From contig CBDBVE010000007.1 of NCBI GenBank assembly GCA_965212595.1, forward strand, positions 496,001 to 560,000: a stretch of DNA of 64,000 nt, in the 5' to 3' direction. This DNA comes from Poritiphilus sp965212595 (GTDB lineage Bacteria; Bacteroidota; Bacteroidia; Flavobacteriales; Flavobacteriaceae). How positions within the stretch are numbered: the stretch's first letter is position 1; the number at the start of each line of letters is the position of its first letter. Of the stretch, positions 9,295 to 18,443 are shown one piece after another. Both the position numbers and the translations under genes were made by a program. Under the pieces are notes generated by a model, which did not search any database, had not been told where the DNA came from, and was given only the letters and a program-made list of their open reading frames with translations.

Positions 9295-10893
9295 ATGAAG
9301 TACTTAAGCTTTGTCTTTACAATAGCCCTACTTTTCTGTTGCTCCAACAAAAAAGAACCCCCTAACAACAAAGTTCAGGGTTTTGAAAATGACCTTAAAC
9401 AACTAAAAGAATACTTTCAAATTCCTGGCCTGTCTGTATTGGTCAAAAAAGATGGCAATATCCTCTATGAGAATTATTTCGGCTATGCAGATATCGAAAC
9501 AAAGCGCGCTGTTGATTCTACTACTATCTTCCCTATCGCATCAATAACTAAAACTTTTTCTGCCGTAGTACTCCTAAAGTTGGTAGAAGAGGGCAAGGTA
9601 GACCTCGAAGATCCTATTAACGATTACCTGGAAAACTCAAGATTTTCGGATTCTGTAAAAGTAAAACATGTGCTTTCTCATTCCTCGGAAGGAATACCCG
9701 GGACTTTTTTCAACTACAGCAACCGTTTCTTTCTCTTAACACCGGTAATTGAGAAATCGAGCGATAAAAAGCTAGATGAATTACTGGAAACTCAAATCAT
9801 CAAACCCTTAGGTTTAAGAAATACCCTTCCTATTTCAGATCAGGAAACTGTAGATTCTTTAGAACACAAACTTGTAAAACCCTATTACTTCTACGGAGAA
9901 GTTGAAGATGGGCATTATGATTTTGGGCTAAGTACAGCCAGTGGTTTGGCCTCTACGGTAAGGGATATAGCCAAATTTGATAATGCCTTGGATTCGCATA
10001 GCCTAATTTCCAGAACATCTACAGATAATATGCTCTCGCCCTTTAAAACGGCTGATAACTCAGAATATCCCTATGGTTATGGAATTTTTACCCAGAAATT
10101 TTTAGGTAAGGAGATGCAATGGGGTTATGGGCAAGAGGACTGTTTTTCAAGTCTTTTACTAAAAGTTCCGGAAGAGGGACTCACTCTAATTTTGCTGGCA
10201 AATAACAACCTAATGAGCGACCCGGCACGCTTGATAAACGGCGATATCACCTATTCGCTCTTCGCTATGAGTTTTCTGAAAAACTTTGTTTTCAATTTGC
10301 CACATAAATTAGATTTTGAAGATCTTAAAAGCCCGGAAAAGCTAGATGTAAAACTCAAGTCAGAGCAGGCAGATCTTGCCCCCTACTACAGGCAAGAATT
10401 GCTTGCAAACGCCTTGGCAGCCAGTTTCATGGGTTTTAATGATAGCCTGGAATTGGAAAGAAGCAAGAAGCTTACCAAAAAGGCCCTTTTAGAATTCCCA
10501 GATCATAAACAATATGGAAACCAAACCCTTATGAGATTGTTCATGGTACATTCCACTTATGGTAATGCTAGAGATTTTGACATACAATTGGAGGAATTAG
10601 GAGATGAACTGCTCTTAAAAAATAAATATGACCCCTATACCAACATGTATTTAGGGTATCACTATAACCAGCTGGAAGAAGCTGAAAAAGCAAATGAACA
10701 TTTCAAAAATATTGTGGAAGCGCCAAATCTTCAACCTTTTTGGTATACCATAGAAGCCTGCGATTTTCTTGGGGATTTCTATAAAGAGTCAAAGCCTGAA
10801 ATAGCAAAAAAGTATTTTCAGAAAATAGTGGATATCGGTTGGAACATGGGTGGGAAGTTAGACAAGGCAAAAAGTGAATTGGACAATTTGTAA
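9295..10893 (+). CDS. serine hydrolase lipoprotein (beta-lactamase class C type)
   Basis: Protein of 532 residues with a lipoprotein-like signal (TIALLFCCSN, Cys at 15 or 16). Residues 30-330 are a beta-lactamase/DD-peptidase-like domain. The nucleophile motif S-I-T-K is at 83-86 and Y-S-N at 141-143. The third motif, normally K-T-G or H-x-G, reads W-G-Y-G, so catalysis may differ. Residues after about 350 are helical with TPR-like spacing. Family members act as peptidases or esterases. It follows the DinB-like gene by 17 bases, likely the same transcript. Confidence 0.88.
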   Translation: MKYLSFVFTIALLFCCSNKKEPPNNKVQGFENDLKQLKEYFQIPGLSVLVKKDGNILYENYFGYADIETKRAVDSTTIFPIASITKTFSAVVLLKLVEEGKVDLEDPINDYLENSRFSDSVKVKHVLSHSSEGIPGTFFNYSNRFFLLTPVIEKSSDKKLDELLETQIIKPLGLRNTLPISDQETVDSLEHKLVKPYYFYGEVEDGHYDFGLSTASGLASTVRDIAKFDNALDSHSLISRTSTDNMLSPFKTADNSEYPYGYGIFTQKFLGKEMQWGYGQEDCFSSLLLKVPEEGLTLILLANNNLMSDPARLINGDITYSLFAMSFLKNFVFNLPHKLDFEDLKSPEKLDVKLKSEQADLAPYYRQELLANALAASFMGFNDSLELERSKKLTKKALLEFPDHKQYGNQTLMRLFMVHSTYGNARDFDIQLEELGDELLLKNKYDPYTNMYLGYHYNQLEEAEKANEHFKNIVEAPNLQPFWYTIEACDFLGDFYKESKPEIAKKYFQKIVDIGWNMGGKLDKAKSELDNL

Positions 10894-10994
10894 AACGCTT
10901 ATAAAGCTGTTTAATTTCTTTTGATAACGTTTTGATAACACGAAATCAGTAGGGTAATACCCCATTAAATTGTCTAGTAGTTAAACCACAAGAA

Positions 10995-11624
10995 ATGAAA
11001 GCTCACACCCGAAAGTTATTGCTAATCTGTGCAGTTTCGCCCTTGCTTATGTCTGTGTTATGCGAAAGAGAGGAACCTGCCAGATCTTTGATCTATAATA
11101 AAACAAAAGTGTTACTTTCTGAGGGGCCTAATTTTTCGATCTCCGACACCCTCTGGATTTCAGGACAGGTTTCTTCCATGATATACGATGAAGACAAAGG
11201 TGATTCTATTATGAACTCGAATGAATGGATCAGAGATATCATTAGTGTTATGCGACTCAAAACCGCGGATAGAATTAGCAATACTACTGAAGCCATCAAC
11301 GAGTTTAAGATAATTGCTCTCACCGGGAGCATTGACTTTCTGGGTGCATGCCCAGACTCCGAATTAATTGCCATTGGCCCACTAACCGAAGACGGGCAAA
11401 GTTATGAATATGAGATTGGACTTCTTCCTCAAAATACGGGCGATTTTGTACTAAGTTGGCTGGAACCTGCAAATCTTAAAAACAGCAAGCTACACATTGA
11501 AATCCTGGAAAAATATCCAATCAACGGACGCGATAACTATCTGGGGCTAACCAAATGTGGGATAACTTCCACCATCCCGGATATCGAAAAATCAAGGCGT
11601 GAATTCTTCTTCTCGGTAAATTAA
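10995..11624 (+). CDS. hypothetical lipoprotein
   Basis: Protein of 209 residues with a signal ending in a lipobox-like MSVLC (Cys 23) followed by the acidic EREEP, which fits lipoproteins of this phylum. The rest is strand-rich without a family I recognise. It has two further Cys (GACPDSE and LTKCGI) that may pair. It stands alone, with 100 bases before it and about 140 after it. Confidence 0.6.
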   Translation: MKAHTRKLLLICAVSPLLMSVLCEREEPARSLIYNKTKVLLSEGPNFSISDTLWISGQVSSMIYDEDKGDSIMNSNEWIRDIISVMRLKTADRISNTTEAINEFKIIALTGSIDFLGACPDSELIAIGPLTEDGQSYEYEIGLLPQNTGDFVLSWLEPANLKNSKLHIEILEKYPINGRDNYLGLTKCGITSTIPDIEKSRREFFFSVN

Positions 11625-11766
11625 TATATATAGATATACAGGCGGAATTGTTGCGATTTTTTCCCTTGGGAAATTCAGCAATCCAGTATCTTTAAGCGGT
11701 GTACTAAAAAAACCTGGGCTAAGAAGCCTGCAACTATGCCTGTCACAAATACAGACACGCTACAAA

Positions 11767-12330
11767 ATGACGCATCCTTTAAGAGCACATATTGAAGAAA
11801 TAATCAGTCTAACCGATGAAGAGTTCGACTTTATTTTGACTCATTTTACACAAATCAAAAAACGCAAGCATCAGTACATTGTTCAGGAGGGAGAAATTGT
11901 CAATAAGGAATATTGGGTAATAAAAGGTTGCTTAAAAAGCTATTTTTTAGATGATAACGGAAAAGAGCATATACTTCAATTTGCAATGGAAAATTGGTGG
12001 ATTACAGATTACGAGTCGTTCGTAAAGCAAATCCCATCTAAAACCTCTGTAGACTGTATAGAAAATTGTGAATTGCTCTACATTACCTCTGAAAAAAGGG
12101 AAAAACTCACAGCCGCAATGCATAAAATGGAGCGTTTCTGGGCAAAAAAAAGCAAGTTTGGCAGAATAGCGCTTCAAAACAGAGTTTTGTCACTTTTAAA
12201 AAACTCCACTGAGGAACAATACAACGCTCTTTTAAAACAGTATCCCAAACTTTTTCAGCGCGTACCCAAAAAAATGATTGCGGCATATCTTGGTGTTTCC
12301 CGGGAAACCTTAAGCAGGCTAAACGCTTAA
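11767..12330 (+). CDS. Crp/Fnr-family transcriptional regulator
   Basis: Regulator of 187 residues. Residues 20-115 form the cyclic-nucleotide-binding-like jelly roll (QYIVQEGEIVNKEYWVIKGCLKSYF). The C-terminal helix-turn-helix is RVPKKMIAAYLGVSRETLSRL. The phosphate-binding arm of true cAMP receptors is not evident, so the ligand is open. The gene is followed by a TGTGA-N6-TCACT box in front of the tautomerase operon, which it may control. It resembles the broken gene at 24457, including the shared KMIA.YLG segment. Confidence 0.9.
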   Translation: MTHPLRAHIEEIISLTDEEFDFILTHFTQIKKRKHQYIVQEGEIVNKEYWVIKGCLKSYFLDDNGKEHILQFAMENWWITDYESFVKQIPSKTSVDCIENCELLYITSEKREKLTAAMHKMERFWAKKSKFGRIALQNRVLSLLKNSTEEQYNALLKQYPKLFQRVPKKMIAAYLGVSRETLSRLNA

Positions 12331-12356
12331 ACAATCCACCTTAATTTAGTGCCCCA

Positions 12357-12372
12357 TGTGATCTATATCACT
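12357..12372. promoter_or_regulatory. Crp-type binding site
   Basis: TGTGA (12357-12361), six bases, TCACT (12368-12372) matches the classical Crp half-site geometry except for the last base. A further GTGA at 12381-12384 forms a second dyad with the TCAC half. A possible -7 box CAACTTTG lies at 12417-12424, placing the site near -65. It lies between the Crp-type gene and the tautomerase operon. An identical half-site pair occurs at 41275. Confidence 0.55.
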
Positions 12373-12451
12373 TCAAAGAGGTGATATACCTCCTTCCTTA
12401 TAGCTTCATTCCGCCTCAACTTTGCCTAACAATTAATTTAATAAATGTGTT

Positions 12452-12646
12452 ATGCCATACATCAATATTAAAGTCACCGATGAAGAAGTGACCAAAGAAG
12501 AAAAACGTCGATTAATAGAAGGGGCAACGCAACTCTTGGTTGACGTACTGAACAAAAACCCTGAAACAACCCATGTGGTCATTGAAGAAATAGCCCTTGG
12601 GAATTGGGGAGTAAACGGAAAACAATATTTAGGATCTAAAAAGTAA
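12452..12646 (+). CDS. 4-oxalocrotonate tautomerase family protein
   Basis: Small enzyme subunit of 64 residues. It starts M-P-Y-I-N-I-K-V; after removal of Met, Pro1 is the catalytic base of the tautomerase family. The following ITQLLVDVLNKNPETTHVVIEE-type pattern is also typical (here ATQLLVDVLNKNPETTHVVI). Family members act as hexamers on keto-enol substrates. It is the first gene of a run with an SDR oxidoreductase (4 bases further) and an NTF2-like protein, suggesting one small detoxification or degradation operon. Substrate unknown. Confidence 0.92.
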   Translation: MPYINIKVTDEEVTKEEKRRLIEGATQLLVDVLNKNPETTHVVIEEIALGNWGVNGKQYLGSKK

Positions 12647-12650
12647 AAAA

Positions 12651-13394
12651 ATGAAAAACAAAACAGTTATTATCACAGGAGCATCTACCGGGATTGGTAA
12701 AGAAATCGCAAAATACTTTCTAGACAGAGAAAGTAATGTCGTAATGAACTCTTCAAACGAAGAGAAGCTGGTAAAAGCCTATAAAGAACTTGGTTCTCCT
12801 TCAAACGCCGCCTATTGGCCAGGAGACATCAGCAAAGCAAAAACCGCTGAAGAACTTGTGTATTTGGCACTGACGAGATTTGATTCAATAGACGTGCTAA
12901 TTAATAATGCCGGAGTGTTCGCTCCAAAGCCATTTTTAGAGGTGGAAGAAAAAGACCTGGATCGTTATTGGAGCATCAACTTAAAAGGAACATACTTTGC
13001 TTCCCAGGCAGTAATACCTCAAATGCTAAAACAAGAAAACGGAGCTATTATAAACATTGGGACTGTTTTAGTGGATCATGCCATAGATGGATTCCCGGCA
13101 ACGGCTCCTTTGACGAGTAAAGGTGCAATCCACGCTTTAACGAGGCAATTGGCGGCAGAGTTTGGAAAAAATAACATCAAAGTAAATACCATAGCGCCAG
13201 GGATCATCAGAAGTCCGCTACAGGGAAAAATGGGAATAGAAGATGCAGACAGTTTAGCAGGGCTGCATTTGCTAAATAGAGTTGGTGAGGCCAATGAAAT
13301 TGCAGAAGCAGCTTACTATTTGGCTACATCAAACTTTGTGACAGGAGAAACCATTAACGTAGCAGGTGGGCATACCGTTGGACACGCTATCTAA
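12651..13394 (+). CDS. SDR-family oxidoreductase with altered active site
   Basis: Short-chain dehydrogenase/reductase of 247 residues. The NAD(P)-binding motif T-G-A-S-T-G-I-G is at residues 9-16 and the structural N-N-A-G follows in VLINNAGVF. The catalytic Y-x-x-x-K is not intact: the Lys is present in PLTSKGAIHAL but the Tyr position holds Pro, and the Ser region reads IINIGTVLVDHA. Cofactor binding looks normal, so the protein may use other residues or have lost the usual reaction. It sits 4 bases behind the tautomerase gene. Confidence 0.9.
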   Translation: MKNKTVIITGASTGIGKEIAKYFLDRESNVVMNSSNEEKLVKAYKELGSPSNAAYWPGDISKAKTAEELVYLALTRFDSIDVLINNAGVFAPKPFLEVEEKDLDRYWSINLKGTYFASQAVIPQMLKQENGAIINIGTVLVDHAIDGFPATAPLTSKGAIHALTRQLAAEFGKNNIKVNTIAPGIIRSPLQGKMGIEDADSLAGLHLLNRVGEANEIAEAAYYLATSNFVTGETINVAGGHTVGHAI

Positions 13395-13404
13395 AAAAAG
13401 AATT

Positions 13405-13773
13405 ATGTATCAGAAGAATATAAAAGCCATTGAAAGTTTAATAACAACATACTTCGAAGGAATATTTTATGGCGATGTAAGCAAGCTTAAAGCCAGTTTT
13501 CATAAAAACGCCTATCTGTATGGAGATATTAAGGAGGTAGACTATTTAAAGAGTGTAGATGAATATCTTGAAGGAGTAAAGGGCAGGCAAAGCCCTAAGG
13601 ATTTAGGTGAGGAATTTAAGATGAAGATCATTGGAGTAGAGCTAATGGGTAAAATTGCAGTTGCCAAATTACATCTGCCCATGCTTGGTTATAATTACTA
13701 CGACTATTTGTCGCTGTCTAAAATCAACAATAATTGGAAAATTGTAAACAAAATTTTTAAGCATGTAGATTAA
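13405..13773 (+). CDS. NTF2-like protein (lumazine-binding-like family)
   Basis: Protein of 122 residues with the NTF2 fold of the putative lumazine-binding group: helix IESLITTYFEGIFYGDVSKLKASFHKNAYLYGDIK, then strands including LPMLGYNYYDYLSL and a closing NNWKIVNKIF. The ATG at 13405, 10 bases behind the SDR stop, was preferred to an upstream ATG inside the SDR gene, because homologues of this type start just before the helix. It is the third gene of the tautomerase-SDR operon. Substrate unknown. Confidence 0.85.
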   Translation: MYQKNIKAIESLITTYFEGIFYGDVSKLKASFHKNAYLYGDIKEVDYLKSVDEYLEGVKGRQSPKDLGEEFKMKIIGVELMGKIAVAKLHLPMLGYNYYDYLSLSKINNNWKIVNKIFKHVD

Positions 13774-13921
13774 ACAAAAATACGGAAAGGCTTAAAGGCA
13801 ATTGCAGTTTAAGCATTAACTCGAGCCGCTCTTGCCTTAAAAAGCCTATCTTACAGTAAGGAAACAGCTTATAAATCGAATAATTCATATGTAAGAAACC
13901 GTTGAACCTAAGCTAAAAGTG

Positions 13922-14467
13922 ATGGACCAAAAAATAACTTTCAGATACCTTTTGGCGAGCTTAGGTGCTGTTATCTTCACCTGGGTTCTTCATGAGTTCG
14001 CCCACTGGATTACAAGTGAGTCCCTGGGCTATGAATCTGTAATGAGCTTAAATTCTGTATCTGTTACCGAGGGTCAGGAAAAGAGCGCGTCGCATGAAGT
14101 TTATATTTCGGTAGCCGGACCACTAATCACAATTTTCCAAGCTGTAATAGTTTTTCTAATTCTCCAAACAAAGGGATGGAATAAACTAATTTATCCACTT
14201 CTCTTTACCCCTCTTTATATGCGGTTTCTAGCCGGAGTGATGAACTTCATTAAACCGAACGACGAAGGGCGAATAGGTGAATTTCTAGGAATTGGTCTTT
14301 TTACAGTATCACTATTTGTTTGTGCACTGCTATTTTATCTGGTCTTTAGAATCTCTAAAAAATACCGTTTAAATTGGAGATTCAATTTTTTAACCACAGT
14401 GCTAATAATGGCGTCAAGTTCAATTCTAATATTGGCCGATCAGTTTTTGGGTATTAGGATACTGTAA
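13922..14467 (+). CDS. membrane protein with HEFAH motif (M50-like)
   Basis: Membrane protein of 181 residues with about five hydrophobic segments. H-E-F-A-H inside the first segment (TWVLHEFAHW) is the zinc motif of site-2-protease-like M50 peptidases. A later KPNDEG could supply the third ligand, although the usual NPxPxxDG motif is not intact. The ATG at 13922 is taken; a GTG lies directly before it. It is either a small intramembrane peptidase or a related non-peptidase. It stands alone. Confidence 0.65.
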   Translation: MDQKITFRYLLASLGAVIFTWVLHEFAHWITSESLGYESVMSLNSVSVTEGQEKSASHEVYISVAGPLITIFQAVIVFLILQTKGWNKLIYPLLFTPLYMRFLAGVMNFIKPNDEGRIGEFLGIGLFTVSLFVCALLFYLVFRISKKYRLNWRFNFLTTVLIMASSSILILADQFLGIRIL

Positions 14468-14552
14468 GCCTAAAAGCAAACTTTTTGATTGACCAGGCAA
14501 TGACCGCTAAGGTTAAAACAGTATAAAAATCTAAATCTATGAAAAGGAATAA

Positions 14553-15602
14553 ATGAAGAAATATTGTATTGTAATCCTCCTCCTAACCTTCTCCTATTTG
14601 CCAAAAAAGGCAGACAAGAAAGCTGTTTCAAAAATTGAAACTACCCAGCAACTCGGTGTAAGGAATGCCCATATGATGGCATATGATCCCGTGCACTTCA
14701 AAACTTATCTTTTTGGAGGAGCGGACCATGAAATGGTTTTATCCGATTTATGGGTTTTAGAAGACAAGAGTTGGGTACATGTTCCTACGGAGATAAGTCC
14801 GCCTCAAAGAACTTTTGGCTGCTTGGTTTACGACGACAGCAAGAAAAGAATGATTCTCTTTGGTGGTAGTAAAGTATTATTTGGAACTGAATTGAATGCC
14901 AAAAACCTCCTTAATGACACCTGGCAGTTTAAAAATGGGCAATGGAAAAAGATTAATTGCAGCACAGCTCCAGGTCCAAGGGCTGAAGCAGGTATGGTAT
15001 ATGACAAAGCAAGTAAGAAAATAGTTTTGTTTGGAGGCTATACCATAGAAGATAATAGTATTGTAAAACTAGGTGATACCTGGGTCTTGGATAATGATAA
15101 CTGGAAAGAGCTATCTAATAATGGGCCTTCCGAGAGACATGGTATGTTGCTGGAATACAATGCGCAACAAAATCAAATAGTGCTATTTGGAGGGAGCACT
15201 ATCGATAAACAATATGGAGAGGGTAAGGGAGAAACCTGGATATGGGAGCACGATCAGTGGGAGAGAATTAGTACAAATGAAATTCAAGGAATTTTTAATC
15301 CTGCACATACTTATGATTCAGATAAGAACTCAATTATTTCATTTGGTGGTTGGGATGGACAGGAAAGAACAGATAAAACAATTAGTTTCGCTAACAATGA
15401 ATGGAATGTATTATTGCCTTCAACCGTTCCAGGGAAGAGAAACCACAGCCAAATGATATACGATTCTAAAAATAAAAGGCTATTGCTGTTTGGAGGTCAC
15501 AATGGAAGTAATGTTTTTGGGGATACCTGGGAGTTTATTGAAAACGATTGGAGCTTAATTTCTGAAATACCCTCCATTCCCAGGCTTAATAACGGACACT
15601 AA
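14553..15602 (+). CDS. kelch-repeat beta-propeller protein
   Basis: Protein of 349 residues with at least six kelch-type repeats, each containing a strand ending in L-F-G-G or a variant, a D-x-W strand and an R-x-x-x strand (for example RMILFGG, KIVLFGG, QIVLFGG, RLLLFGG). The N-terminus is hydrophobic (MKKYCIVILLLTFSYLP), so export is likely, although the cleavage site is unclear. Kelch propellers bind proteins or sugars. No catalytic domain is attached and there is no close neighbour, so its role is open. Confidence 0.82.
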   Translation: MKKYCIVILLLTFSYLPKKADKKAVSKIETTQQLGVRNAHMMAYDPVHFKTYLFGGADHEMVLSDLWVLEDKSWVHVPTEISPPQRTFGCLVYDDSKKRMILFGGSKVLFGTELNAKNLLNDTWQFKNGQWKKINCSTAPGPRAEAGMVYDKASKKIVLFGGYTIEDNSIVKLGDTWVLDNDNWKELSNNGPSERHGMLLEYNAQQNQIVLFGGSTIDKQYGEGKGETWIWEHDQWERISTNEIQGIFNPAHTYDSDKNSIISFGGWDGQERTDKTISFANNEWNVLLPSTVPGKRNHSQMIYDSKNKRLLLFGGHNGSNVFGDTWEFIENDWSLISEIPSIPRLNNGH

Positions 15603-15737
15603 AGCCACTGCTAAGGCACGCTACTTTACACTTAAAAACGGCAGTAAATGAATACGGAAAGAGTTATAATGCATTATTGGAAATCCTGCAAAAATCATTA
15701 TAACTGGGAAAAAATCACGCTTGCCAAATAGGTTATT

Positions 15738-16796
15738 ATGCATAAAGTTGAAAAATTCTCTCCCGAAATAAATAAGGTATACTTTATAGAAAGGTATTCG
15801 CTATTTCACATATTGTCAGGGCAGGGAGGCATTCAGGTAGACTTTAATAACTACTTCGATTGGCAAGAAAAGGCAATCTTTCTGGAGAAAGGACAATACA
15901 TCAAATTCCTCTCGGACGATTTTACCGTTAGACGAATTGAATTTTCAAATAATGATAAGTTTTATAACGATGATGTTCGTGTGCTCTTTAAACATCTGAT
16001 CTCCTTAGGTTATATAGATTTGCTAGAATGTGAAGATTGCAAGGTTTTCCTATCCGAAACTGTATTAACAGATAGCTCGGCGGATATTATCGATGTTTCT
16101 GCCAAACAATGGTATTGGCAAAATCCGTTTAAGGCGAATAAAGAAGAATATCAAATCATTTTTAATGCCAAAGACATTATAGATAGGGAGTATGCAAATA
16201 ATTTATCCAGTCTGGAATTGACAAAACTAATTAATGATCATGGCTACAACGCACAGGCTTTGGTTAAAAACAAGGTAGGGCTGAGCATTAAGAATTTGGC
16301 AAACTCAAAAAGATTGAAAGAAGGCCAGAAACAAATAGCATTTACAGATAAAAACATTCAAGAAATTTCATACGATTTAGGATTTAAAGATGACGCTTAC
16401 TTCAATCGTATTTTTAAAAAGTCGATCGGACAAACACCTAGGGAATTTCGAAAAAGTTTCGATTTTGAAAAACGAGATATATTTACTCAAAACATCCTGG
16501 AACTGCTCCAAAAGCACCATAAGGAGGAAAGGTCTTTGGGGTTTTATGCTGATAAAATGAATCTTTCTATCAAGGCCTTATCACAGAATGTTAAGTCTAA
16601 AATGAGCATCACCTTAGGACAGTTAATCAGGCTCGAATTGATTAATACAGCAAAATTAATGCTCCTGGAAGACGAATCTATATCTTCAATATCCAGAAGA
16701 TTGGGTTTTGAAGAGCCCAATCATTTTACGCGATTCTTCAAACATTATTCCGGTACTTCACCCACCGGTTTTAAATCTAAAAAGTACAATTCATAA
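15738..16796 (+). CDS. AraC-type regulator with two HTH domains
   Basis: Transcriptional regulator of 352 residues. Residues 1-140 form a cupin-like sensor. They are followed by two AraC-type DNA-binding units, about 150-240 (ending IQEISYDLGFKDDAYFNRIFKK) and 245-352 (ending SISSISRRLGFEEPNHFTRFFKH). Both units keep the family signature, so both may contact DNA. The next three genes (NTF2-like, YHS, four-helix membrane protein) run in the same direction and are the natural target. Confidence 0.88.
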   Translation: MHKVEKFSPEINKVYFIERYSLFHILSGQGGIQVDFNNYFDWQEKAIFLEKGQYIKFLSDDFTVRRIEFSNNDKFYNDDVRVLFKHLISLGYIDLLECEDCKVFLSETVLTDSSADIIDVSAKQWYWQNPFKANKEEYQIIFNAKDIIDREYANNLSSLELTKLINDHGYNAQALVKNKVGLSIKNLANSKRLKEGQKQIAFTDKNIQEISYDLGFKDDAYFNRIFKKSIGQTPREFRKSFDFEKRDIFTQNILELLQKHHKEERSLGFYADKMNLSIKALSQNVKSKMSITLGQLIRLELINTAKLMLLEDESISSISRRLGFEEPNHFTRFFKHYSGTSPTGFKSKKYNS

Positions 16797-16869
16797 TCCT
16801 TTTTTTGTAGCGACAAAACTTGCAATCAAGTTCATCTTTGCACGGTAATAATTTATAAAACTAAAAAAG

Positions 16870-17223
16870 ATGAATATTAAAGAACGAGTACAAGAAATGG
16901 ATGCAATAGTAACACAAGGTGCTATTGTAGAAGCCGTTAAAGAATTTTTTGCAGACAATGCAACAACCGCAGACTACGGAAACGGAGGAACAAATGGCAA
17001 GCCCGCAATGATTTCAAAAATGGAAGGCTTTGCAGGTGCCATCGCAAAAGTGAACGGAATAACACACCACCACACTATTGTAGACGGGAATGCTTCAGCA
17101 TCAGAATTCACTTTCGATTTTGATATGAAAGACGGAAGTAAAATTTATTGGCACGAAATCATTCGTAGAATTTGGAACGAGGAAGGAAAGGTAATTCAGG
17201 AAGAATATTTTAACGCAGCATAG
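16870..17223 (+). CDS. SnoaL/NTF2-like protein
   Basis: Cytoplasmic protein of 117 residues with the NTF2 cone fold (VEAVKEFFADNATTADYGNGG, then strands ending KIYWHEIIRRIWNEEGKVIQEEYF). The His pair in GITHHHTIVDG points into the likely pocket, but no function is known. It is the first of three closely spaced genes behind the dual-HTH AraC regulator. A near-match -7 box (CATCTTTG, 16833-16840) precedes it. Confidence 0.83.
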   Translation: MNIKERVQEMDAIVTQGAIVEAVKEFFADNATTADYGNGGTNGKPAMISKMEGFAGAIAKVNGITHHHTIVDGNASASEFTFDFDMKDGSKIYWHEIIRRIWNEEGKVIQEEYFNAA

Positions 17224-17257
17224 TAAAATAAACGATAACATTAAAATTTAAAAAATC

Positions 17258-17728
17258 ATGAAACTTATAAGATCATCATTAGTATTAATTGCATTTCTAT
17301 TTGCAGCTACATTGGCCGCTCAGGATAAAAAAGCAAACAATATCGATAATAGCAACATCGCTTTACAAGGATATAGCCCTGTTTCCTATTTAGACCTGGG
17401 GTTGGCGCAAAGAGGAAACAAGCAATTTAAGTCTGAGCATCAAAAGGTTGTGTACTATTTCACTTCAAGCGATCAAAAAAAGACATTTGACAAAAACCCA
17501 ACAAGGTACTTACCACAATACGGAGGGTTTTGTGCATTTGGAACCTATGCCGGAGCCAAATTCAGAGTGGACCCTACGAAATTCATAGTAGAAGATAGTA
17601 AATACTACCTTTTTCTAAATGATGTGGAGCTGGATGCTAAACAACTATGGTTGGCAGAAAAAAACCATAAGAAATTAGAAAGTATAGCGGATCAAAATTG
17701 GGGAAAACTAGGTAAGACTTACAACTAG
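17258..17728 (+). CDS. secreted YHS-domain protein
   Basis: Protein of 156 residues with a signal peptide ending LAAQ at about 22. The mature part has a YHS-like metal-binding domain with the characteristic YLPQYGGFCAFG, containing one Cys. The preceding ALQGYSPVSYLD (about residues 37-48) is typical of secreted YHS proteins of this phylum. YHS domains bind copper or other heavy metals. It is 34 bases behind the NTF2-like gene and 26 before the membrane protein gene, so a small operon is likely. Confidence 0.88.
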   Translation: MKLIRSSLVLIAFLFAATLAAQDKKANNIDNSNIALQGYSPVSYLDLGLAQRGNKQFKSEHQKVVYYFTSSDQKKTFDKNPTRYLPQYGGFCAFGTYAGAKFRVDPTKFIVEDSKYYLFLNDVELDAKQLWLAEKNHKKLESIADQNWGKLGKTYN

Positions 17729-17754
17729 TAACAAGCTATCTTAAATTTAAAATC

Positions 17755-18108
17755 ATGAAGTTCGTAACAAAAAGAATTCACGCGTTTTTAGATTACCCAG
17801 TAGCCTTAGCACTAGTAATTCTACCTTATATATTGGGTTTAGGCAACTCGCATCCCTTAGCCCTATATCTTTCGGTGGTAACAGGCATAGCAGCATTTAT
17901 GCTAACATTATTGACAAATCATCATTTGGGAGTATTCCGTATAATACCCTATAAAGTTCATTTAATCGTAGATTTTTTGGTGGCTCTAGTATTTTTGGTA
18001 GTTCCTTTTATTTTCTCGTTTAGAGGAATAGACGCTTATTACTATTGGGTAAATGGTATCGCAGTATTGACTGTTGTAAGTTTACACAAACCTGAAATTT
18101 CGGTCTGA
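17755..18108 (+). CDS. four-helix membrane protein (SPW-like)
   Basis: Membrane protein of 117 residues with four hydrophobic helices (about 14-28, 34-52, 66-85, 92-110) and an N-terminal H-x-x-x-D-Y (RIHAFLDYPVAL). A related H-x-x-x-D (VHLIVDFLVAL) occurs in the second half, so the protein looks like an internal repeat of two hairpins. This resembles the SPW-repeat membrane families. It ends the three-gene run; a strong terminator follows 40 bases later. Confidence 0.7.
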   Translation: MKFVTKRIHAFLDYPVALALVILPYILGLGNSHPLALYLSVVTGIAAFMLTLLTNHHLGVFRIIPYKVHLIVDFLVALVFLVVPFIFSFRGIDAYYYWVNGIAVLTVVSLHKPEISV

Positions 18109-18443
18109 TGCAATAAGTTGGTGTAGTATTAATATTTACTAAAAAGATAAAACGGCTTGGTGTCTTCCAGGTCGTTTTTGATTTTTGTTCCTTTCTAAGA
18201 AATGTAGCTTATGTTATAACAACTCTGTTGCCGTTATCACTTTCAAGAGGCTCAAAAGTCTTAATAAACAAAGTAAATGAGTGCCGCCCCTCAGGGATGA
18301 GACCAAAAGTATTGATTACCACCACTAAAAACGGACAATGACGCTGGAAGTATGCCAGTAAATTTACTATCTTTAGCCTGGAAGGTTGCGGCAGATTCCA
18401 TAAAAATATAGTAACGTATTACAAATCATTAAATTCTAGCAAA
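18109..18443. other. gene-free stretch with terminator
   Basis: This 335-base gap holds the terminator of the YHS operon (18149-18180). The rest contains no frame I would support, no tRNA and no clear promoter box. The last 100 bases must hold the promoter of the EthD-like gene. Confidence 0.6.
18149..18180 (+). terminator. rho-independent terminator
   Basis: A 12-base stem, AAAACGGCTTGG against CCAGGTCGTTTT with two G-U pairs, has a 6-base loop (TGTCTT) and runs into T residues. It closes the transcript of the YHS/membrane protein group. Confidence 0.85.
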
